A stretch of DNA of 64,000 nt. It comes from Plumapathes pennacea (lineage: Eukaryota; Cnidaria; Anthozoa; Antipatharia; Myriopathidae). The position numbers and the translations under genes were made by a program. The DNA lies in NCBI GenBank assembly GCA_964036295.1, contig OZ038466.1, forward strand, positions 18,471,097-18,535,096, in the 5' to 3' direction. A model generated the notes under the pieces. The model saw only the letters and a list, made by a program, of their open reading frames with translations, made no database searches and was not told the origin of the DNA. This document shows, piece by piece, positions 57,117 through 64,000 of the stretch; position 1 is the first letter of the stretch, and the number at the start of each line of letters is the position of its first letter.

Positions 57117-60100
57117 GTTAGAGATATGCAGCATTCAACATTGTTTCTTGTATTACCAACACTTTTGACCAGCTTTTTATCCTTGTGGTCTTCACCCAAT
57201 CATTCTGCTACAGATGCGTTCAAAATATTAGTTGTTTGTTATTATTCTCTCCTTTACCAGCTTGTGGTTTTCACCCATTCTGCTAAAGGTTGCAGTAATG
57301 CAGCATTCAAAACATTTTTTCGTGTATTACTCATACTTTAACCAGCTTTTTATCCTTGTGGTCTTCACCCAATCATTCTGCTACAGGTGCATTCAATATT
57401 AGTTGTTTTTTATTATTCTCTCCTTTACCGATTTCTTATCCTTGTGGCCTTCACCCATTCTGCTACACTGTAGTGTCACCGGGTGAGGGATGTGTATTTG
57501 GATATTGTTTTTGAACAGTTTGTTCGCCATCATGATTAAGCACTGTGCTGCTTGATACCAGGAAATTGCATGCATTTGTCGTAAACGTAGGTCAACTCTG
57601 CTTTCTCTCGACATCGCTATTTGTTTCTGCCGCCACGTCAAAGACCATAAAATACCCAAAATTTAGTGTGGCGAAAATGTTGAGAAAACCTTCATGAAAA
57701 TCTTACTTCCGTTGATTTTGACGAGTATAACCGCGCTCTAAAGGTCAATGCCATTCAGCTTTCATCTTAGCAAACTATCAACTGGCAAAATTAAATCTCG
57801 CTGCTGTAAGGTTTGTTTAGGAAATAAAACATACGCCATGTTTACACAGCCTGCCGAGCCGCCGCGGCGAGGGTTTACACAAACTTTCGAGTTCTTCCAA
57901 ACTCGCTCGAGTGTTTTGCATCAGGCTATATAAACACGGATTTATATTTCGATTTTTTACAATGACAAAACTCTTATTGATCATGAAACGCGTCAAAACA
58001 TTGTTAAAAAGTTGCGGATCCACTCGGCGCGTTTCATGATCAATAAGAGGACAGACACAAAAAACTGACGTCAATTTGTTAATTTCCACTTCACAAAACG
58101 ATATGATTAAAAATATGATAAAGTCCTACATGACTTGTGTTTCAGCTTCATGTGAAGAAAATGCACTTGGTATTGAGAACAAAACAATTCCTGATGGACA
58201 GCTCACATCTTCGTCGTCTTTTAACGCCAGTACTCCCGCCAAAAACGCCAGGCTCAACTTTGTGGGGTTGCCATGGTGCGCTGTAGAGAGTAGTACACCG
58301 CTGTACTTAGAAGTTGATCTGGGATCACTACACGCTGTCTGTGCTGTGGCTACACAGGGGTATTCTAAAGCGGACCAGTGGGTGGAGACTTACCAGTTAA
58401 AAATGTCCACAGATGGGACAACTTGGACAGATTACGAAGAAGGAGGACAAGTCAGGGTAAATTATATAATTGTTACGGGGCACTTTCGTGTCGTAGCAGA
58501 CGGGGAGTCGCTTCTCAGTACTTCAGGTCTTCACTGGATTTCGTTTATTAATACGTAGTAATAGTTAATGAATGTTAAATGTCCAATTCTCCCGTCCCGT
58601 CCCGATCGTTCCGTCAGACTTTCGGCTCACGCTTTTAACGGTTACATCAGCCGACAACTTATCCTCACACGAAAACATGGTGTCCGTAAGAGTGGTAGGA
58701 AAGCCTTACAAGTTGAAAGACTTTAGTCTAATAGTATGGGCGAGTAGTGTATGATAGACCACAATGCGGAAATACGTTGTTTTTTTGTTTTTGTTTGTTT
58801 TTGTTTTTTTGTTTTTTTAATTTTAAGTTTGACCGTACGATCACGTTTTTGAGTCGGTGTTTATTACAGAAAATTGTGAAAAAGACACTTTGTGAAATGC
58901 AGTTTTTCTAGTTCGTAGAACCTCAAGATTTAGCAAAGAAACTCAAAACTAAGAATTGATACTCATTTATAAGTTAATTATAATCAAGTGCATTTTCTAC
59001 GTTGCGCACAATAACAACGGGGTTTGTGCATGAGTTGAAAATTTACTCCAGCTAGATGAATACGGGTACGGGTATTATAATACTGGTAAGTAAATAGTGA
59101 AGTGAATTTAAGTGAATTATCCCCGAACGAAGTGAGGGAAATATTTACGACGCTAATGCAGCATAGTCGGCTCATTTGAAGACTCCAAGCGCGTCGCCAT
59201 CTCGAAATCTAATGTTCGTGTGTTTGTGTGTTTGTGTGTTTGTGTGTTTGTGTGTGCGATGCGACCTTTTTAGGCCAGGTGCCTAAGGCAATGTCCAAAT
59301 AAGGCAAGACGTAATCATTATCGACTAGCCACCGCCATGTTTTTAAGAAAGATTTAAACGAAGCAACAATTGTACGTAACTGCGTTCACGAAAATGAATT
59401 TGAAAGCTAGAAAACTTGAAACAGAACGGTCTCGCGAAGCTCGTCTTCAAAAGAGAAGCGAACAGGCACTTCAAGAGCAAAAGCGGACCGAAGAGAAGAC
59501 TCCGCAAAGACAACAGCGCATGAATGCCGACCAAAAGCGACATGAACAGAAGCGGGCAACACAGACAACTCCGCAAAAAGAACAGCGCTTGAAAGCGAAT
59601 CGGGACCTTCAGGAGAAAAAGCGGGCCGAAGAGAAGACTCCGCAAAGACAACAGCGCATGAATGCCGACCAAAAGCGACATGAACAGAAGCGGGTAACAC
59701 AGACAACTCCGCAAAGGGAACAGCGCTTGAAAGCAAATCGGGAGCTTCAGACGCCGTTTTGTGTTAAACTCAGATACTTATTTAGAAAGGACAAGCAACA
59801 AAGGTTAGTCAGTGGAAACCGAACAATCACCGTGACAAATATATTGTATCCCGTATAGCTTGTAAATTGATCACTTCAAGAATGTATTAAAATCTGTATG
59901 CTGATCATTTTCCCTCGAAGTATTGTTTTACTACGCTTCTGTCGCCAGTTTCGGCTACCGTATTCGCTCAGAGCAAATCGGAACTTGGAGTCTTGAATGA
60001 TTTAGTCAGATGTCTTATTTTTCTGTAATGTGACACGCGGTGATTGCGGCGAGAATCGTTCACAAGCCCTTAGAAGTATTACTGGGTCTGAAGCCCGTGT

Positions 60101-63100
60101 ATAATTTGAAGTAAACTGTTCAAGTTTTGCTTTGATTCTGGGAGAAATCTTGCTGTTTTGAGTGGGTTCACATACAAAACAATTCGAGCCTATTAAATAT
60201 GCATGTCTGAATCTGGTGCATGCAGTCCAGAGTAAAAACAAATCGCACAGGAAGCCTATTTAATTGTACTGCCTATGAATTCAAAATTGGAAAATCAGTG
60301 TTCCTTTTTCCCCGTACTACGACGGCCGACCAACTTCAAACTTTGAGTATTAAATTTTGAGAACGTGCTTGGCAGACTGCATGAATTAATTTGGCGTGCC
60401 GACCGTGGGAAATACGTACTTCGTCACGCAATCGATTCTTTTTTCAACGCAAAAGTATAACACACACCATTCTTTTTCTCCTTCCTTTGCGTGTAGCACT
60501 TGACTTCGAAGAAAAGATCGAGTCAACATTTCGGTAAAACAAAGGCTACTCTTGTTGGGAGTTACCAAAGTAAAAGTCCCATCAATGGCAGAGTGAGGGG
60601 GTATCTGCGATTATCGTATTTCTAGTATTGTTGTTGTTATCATTTAACAACATCCCCTCTCCTCTCCACTCTGATGTCCGCCGTTCAGAACATACGCAGT
60701 CATTGCACTCTACGCGGCAAAATTCTGCGTATTTAGTGTATTTTTATCGCTGCCTACGCATTTTGACTGAACGTCTGCGTACGCGTACGCATTCTGAAAC
60801 ATTGTAATTGGCGCTTCTTATTGTGCGTGTACACGTTATGGTCAACACTGGAATCGATTTTTGCCTGTGTTTTGTGACTGTACGAACGATAAAGCTTATC
60901 GTTGTTGTTAAGATTAATCTATAAACGTAAAAAGCGCAACGCGTGAGAAAATTTTAACTGCCGAATTTCCACATTCAGTCGATCGGCGTCTGCTAAGTTC
61001 CAGAAAAATGTCTCGTTGTTTATTCTCGCTTAGCTGCGATGCGATGCAACATTTTTAGGAGCAAGCTTCTTAGTCTTACGAGTAAACCAAATCCACATTG
61101 ATCTTTCGAGTCGAAGGTCGCAAACCCAAAACAAATTGAGTCTGTCATGCCTAACCTGTGTTGCATCCAAACTGGTGTGTAGTTCGGATGCGACGCATGC
61201 TAGTCATGTTCTACGTTAAATGTTTCACAATTGTGCTTATCCGGCTACTCTTGATCTGACGGCATGACGTTGACAAACGCGATAAATAACATACAGAACA
61301 TTACACAGTTGATGCACTTTTCCGCGACGTAGCGACCATTTTAGCATGTACACCTATTCAGCGCTTTAGTACGCCTTGATTTAATATGGGAAAATTGGTC
61401 TTCTAAAAAAGCTGGGGAAGGTATTTCCGGGTCACTAAATTTAAAAATTTTCCAAGCGGCTCGCGCCTTCGGCGCTCGCACAAAATTATGTTCGTACGTA
61501 TACCATGAAAAGTGCTAGCTACGCTCGCCCCGTTTTTGTTTCAAAATATATATCCTCTTTTTTGTGTAAAATATACGGTTACACCGTACGTATTGTATAT
61601 TCTCGTTACGCATTTTTGGGATCGCTCCGCGTAGGGCTACGCAAATGCACAGAATGCAGCGCGATGACTGATACGTTGTTGAATTTATGCCGTGAATATG
61701 TTGTAAACTTTCTAGAAGTTCGCGTGATGCGTGTTATTATCTTCTGCAGGATTTTCAGGGAAATGGAGACAGGAAGACGGCAGTTAAACAAATCTTGTTT
61801 GAAGGCGTTGTATCCAGATACGTCCGTTTTTTTCCTAAGACTTGTCATGGATTTTGTTGCCTGAGAGTGGAACTGTACGGAGCTCCTGGTACGTACGTTA
61901 ACTGATAAACTTCAATTTTCTGTTTCAGTCTCTCACTACGTATACTGTACATCAGTACAGTATGGAGAACTTGGTTTTTGATATCTTACTAAGATGAAAG
62001 TTGATTAAACTATCAGTTCTCACCATATCCATAATTATTTTTCTTACTTTACCAACATTATTATACTAGGTGTCTATTTTTGTCTTATTTTTATAAGCCA
62101 CTTTCACAATTATGTGCATTTCACGAAGCTGAGATATTTTGGCGGGTCACATGATGATAAAACTTGGTAGACAGAGTGGATAAGTGCTCTTTTCTCACAG
62201 TGCAATTGTTTAGAACAAAAATAATAAGGCTCGGCAGGGATATTTACTGTACTTCGCAGACAATCACTACTATCGATGCCACTGCACTTGATTGTAAAAG
62301 TGACTTTTTATACTCAGGACGTCGTTTCATTATACACCTCAGGTTTTGTTTTTTTGTTAACTTTTCAGACACTTCTTGCCGAACCACACCTGTAGGAATT
62401 GCAGACCGCTCCAAGATTCCTAATCACAGGATGACAGCGACCTCGTATTATGCGCACGATAACGCGGATAAACGTTACATGCCTTATCAAGGCAGGTTAA
62501 GTGTGACGAATTGCGCTTGGGAAGCCAAGACGCGATTCACCGGTAAAGACTACCTGCAGGTGGATCTTGTTGGAGTTCATTTTATCTGTGCACTGGCTAC
62601 GAAAGGAAATGGTTGTGCCGGGCTTTCAGCATGGACTAAAAAATACAAAATCTACTTGTCATTAGACAACAAATCTTGGAACATTTACAAAGAAAATGGA
62701 GTGGACAAGGTGAGTGTAGTGGATAGCACTGCTTTGTTTTTCCAGCCTATACAGTCAACTCTCTCTAAGACGGACACCTTCGGGACTAGATTTTGTGTCC
62801 GCCTTAGAGAGAGTTCAGTTACAGAGAAACATGTGAAAATCGGCAAAGGACGAAATTTGCATGATGTCCACCTTAGAGAGGTGTCCGCTTTAGAGAGGTG
62901 TCCGCTTTAGAAAGGTGTCCGCTCAGAGAGAGTTGACTGTAGCTTAAATTTAAATATGTAAAAAATTAAAAAAAGGTTAATTGTATTGTACATAAAAAAA
63001 TGTATTACGTGTGAACGTACTGAATCTAGAGTGTTTATCAGCATGATCAGCTTTACCGTTTTAGTCAAGTGATGTTATCTATATTATTTTTATACGCGTA

Positions 63101-63528
63101 CAGATATTTACTGGTAACACGGACAGGACCACAATCAATACAAACGACGTTGCCAGTCTTCCAAGGACCAAGTTCATCCGTTTCTGGCCTACCGACGTCA
63201 ACAATTGGGCCGTCCTCAGGGTGGAGATTTATGGAGCAGTACAAGGTACCATATTATGCAAAATTTGTTCCCAATCTATTTGATTTAGAGGAGATAATTT
63301 GTTTTTCGCTTTAGTCTGTGTGTTGTTCAGGTAGAATCATTTTCGTTCGTTTTCTCTCTACATCTCTTTTCCTTGCTTTTAGCTTGCCGTTCTTCCTTGG
63401 GTATGGAGGATAACTCAATAACAGATTCACAGATCACAGCTCAACCCAACACGAATACCCCATCCAACGGACGGTTGTACAAGACGTCGACATGGTGCAG
63501 CTCCGACACAAAGGCTGGATACCTTCAG
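57041..63528 (+). CDS. Gene C: F5/8C receptor paralogue (3' part beyond window)
   Basis: Exons seen: 57041-57116 (signal), 58146-58456 and 61750-61888 (F5/8C-1), 62369-62709 and 63104-63245 (F5/8C-2), 63383-63528 (first exon of F5/8C-3). Sum 1155 bases, exactly 385 codons, phases consistent. It parallels gene B exon for exon, and the remaining F5/8C-3, Ig and FN3 exons should follow beyond base 64000. Whether the tail is of phosphatase or tyrosine type cannot be told. Intron 1 is short (1029 bases) against 7457 in B, and intron 2 has a 2.2-kb insertion. Confidence 0.9.
57117..57480 (+). repeat. Decayed tandem copies of the signal-peptide exon
   Basis: After the intact gene C exon, its 3' portion (TTATCCTTGTGGTCTTCACC and TTCTGCTACAG) recurs with copy ends at about 57213, 57288, 57386 and 57466. 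Spacing alternates near 97 and 75 bases, giving a compound unit of about 173 bases. Several copies carry a 4-base insertion (CAATCATTC), and one ends AAAG instead of ACAG. None has the full ATG-to-donor exon. Confidence 0.75.
57966..58082 (+). mobile_element. Foldback element remnant, 60 bases before gene C F5/8C-1
   Basis: Carries cttattgatcatgaaacgcg, gcggatccactcggcg and the inverse arm, then ctgacgtcaatttgttaa. One arm has lost its inner part. Confidence 0.75.
58146..61888 (+). CDS. Gene C F5/8C domain 1
   Basis: Exons 58146-58456 and 61750-61888, phase 0 join, same lengths as in B. By eye the first exon differs from B by about nine replacement and two silent bases (for example S to P, I to F, N to Y, V to K), while the second exon has three silent and one replacement change. 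The intron carries a 2.2-kb insertion (about 58968-61128) absent from B. Confidence 0.9.
58968..61128. mobile_element. 2.2-kb insertion in gene C intron 2, absent from gene B
   Basis: Gene B reads straight through (actcatt then gagaacaaattgagtc, about 34445-34470), while gene C has about 2.16 kb between the same flanks. The insert carries a repetitive basic ORF (59394-59858), a TGTGTTTG tandem run (59217-59252) and otherwise featureless sequence. No clear terminal repeats or target duplication are visible, so the class is open. Confidence 0.6.
59394..59858 (+). CDS. 154-residue charged repetitive ORF inside the gene C intron insertion
   Basis: ATG at 59394 (MNLKARKLETERSREARLQ) to TAG at 59858. 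It is rich in Lys, Arg, Glu and Gln and has an internal near-perfect duplication of about 62 residues; the block EEKTPQRQQRMNADQKRHEQ occurs twice. It would form a charged helix or coiled coil. Similar RxQRLxxxRE-type repeats are found at the start of some Helitron/PIF1-helicase-linked proteins of invertebrates, but that likeness is weak and no helicase is present. Probably transposon cargo or a fragment. Confidence 0.4.
   Translation: MNLKARKLETERSREARLQKRSEQALQEQKRTEEKTPQRQQRMNADQKRHEQKRATQTTPQKEQRLKANRDLQEKKRAEEKTPQRQQRMNADQKRHEQKRVTQTTPQREQRLKANRELQTPFCVKLRYLFRKDKQQRLVSGNRTITVTNILYPV
62369..63245 (+). CDS. Gene C F5/8C domain 2
   Basis: Exons 62369-62709 (21 bases longer than in B) and 63104-63245. 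The loop after SYY reads AHDNADKRYMPYQ here against DDRYAAYQ in B, and the segment after CALATKG has two extra codons. About a dozen further residues differ in this exon, with about six silent changes. The second exon has only two amino-acid changes. The shared scaffold (CAWEAKT, YLQVDL, YKIYLSLDNKSW) is intact, so the domain should fold. Confidence 0.92.
62750..62941. mobile_element. 192-base MITE inserted in gene C, empty site in gene B
   Basis: Ends TACAGTCAACTCTCTCTAAG and its inverted counterpart (agagagagttgactgta). In gene B the flanks are joined (ccagcccagcttaaat, about 36142-36158). TA at the left suggests a TA-target (Tc1/mariner-type) insertion. Confidence 0.85.
63383..63528 (+). 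CDS. Gene C F5/8C domain 3, first exon
   Basis: Encodes ACRSSLGMED to AGYLQ. It differs from B (36594-36739) only at three silent positions. The next exon should lie beyond the window, because the intron has the same 650-base foldback element as in B, here cut by the window end. Confidence 0.9.
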
Positions 63529-63762
63529 GTAGCTGAAACTTGCTTGCACCAGTCATCTTCTAAAACCTGTTGATTTTATGTAGACCTAGTATACTTTATA
63601 AACGCGTATTTTCACACGTGGTTGTCGTTCTTCTCTCTAGCACACTATGTAACATAGCATTCATCATCTAAAAGCTGTTATTATGTTACATAGACTACTA
63701 TAACATAGTCGCAATATAAACCACGTTCTGATTGGTCGAAGAGCGTGCTCCATAACTTTTTT

Positions 63763-64000
63763 TACAATAACACGTCAGTTTCTCGCTTTGTGATTGGCTA
63801 ATTTTCATTATCAATAAGAGGACAGACACATAAAATCGAGTGCTGACGACAGTCATTTGGACGAAGAAGGTGAATTCAGCTTCAATTTTACCTCAGTTCT
63901 TGCAAAAGCGACATTCGGCATTTGAAGTAGAGAACCAGAAGTGTTCAGAGGCGAATTTCCTTGAGCTTTGTCTTGAAATTGTCGAGAAAACCGCAGCAGA
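63763..64000 (+). mobile_element. Foldback element copy 3, cut by window end
   Basis: Same place in gene C as copy 1 in gene B (intron after the first F5/8C-3 exon), so it was there before the units split or was spread by conversion. Confidence 0.8.

Noticed and set aside
59343..59736. Minus-strand ORFs opposite 59394-59858
   Set aside because: They are shadows of the internal duplication; the plus frame has the charged, codon-like repeat and a full reading frame.
1..64000. CRISPR arrays, operons or bacterial promoters
   Set aside because: Intron structure and repeat content are eukaryotic; direct repeats found are minisatellites or transposon parts without spacer pattern.

Overview
This is eukaryotic DNA, AT-rich and intron-rich, packed with short inverted-repeat elements. 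Spliced receptor genes that combine F5/8C (discoidin), immunoglobulin and fibronectin type III (FN3) domains with a tandem tyrosine phosphatase, plus the repeat types, point to an invertebrate. A cnidarian, most likely an anthozoan such as a stony coral, is my inference; no marker in the window fixes the species.

The window holds part of a tandem receptor array, all on the + strand. Gene A (394-19747, 5' end outside the window) encodes seven FN3 domains, a transmembrane helix and two tyrosine phosphatase domains (D1 complete, D2 nearly complete in its motifs). Gene B (26086-49898, complete, 22 exons, 1542 codons) encodes a signal peptide, three F5/8C domains, an Ig domain, seven FN3 domains almost identical to those of A, a second Ig domain, a transmembrane helix and a 73-residue tail with five tyrosines and no phosphatase. 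Gene C (57041 to beyond the window end) begins with a homologous signal-peptide exon and F5/8C exons nearly identical to those of B. Between B and C lies a dead first exon (52497-52572) with a stop at codon 8, the trace of a further unit. Both exon models for A and B are GT-AG throughout and keep frame across all junctions.

The central observation is a split in divergence. A and B match almost base for base, introns included, over the FN3 region, then drop to about 69% at the next exon and have unrelated tails: one a phosphatase, the other a tyrosine-rich substrate-like or ITAM-like tail. This resembles paired receptors that share a ligand-binding face but send different signals. Between B and C, amino-acid changes and indels gather in the first exons of F5/8C-1 and F5/8C-2, while F5/8C-3 and the introns hardly change, as expected for diversifying recognition surfaces. 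How the genes work together is inference: A-type and B-type products may bind the same ligand, with the phosphatase opposing signals from the tyrosine tail.

The remaining DNA is mainly introns and spacers filled with nonautonomous elements: several MITE families, three large perfect-arm foldback families, two tRNA-derived SINEs, a TIR element with C17/G15 homopolymer termini, minisatellites and degenerate tandem repeats. A possible spliced gene or pseudogene of unknown family lies on the minus strand at 53604-55666.
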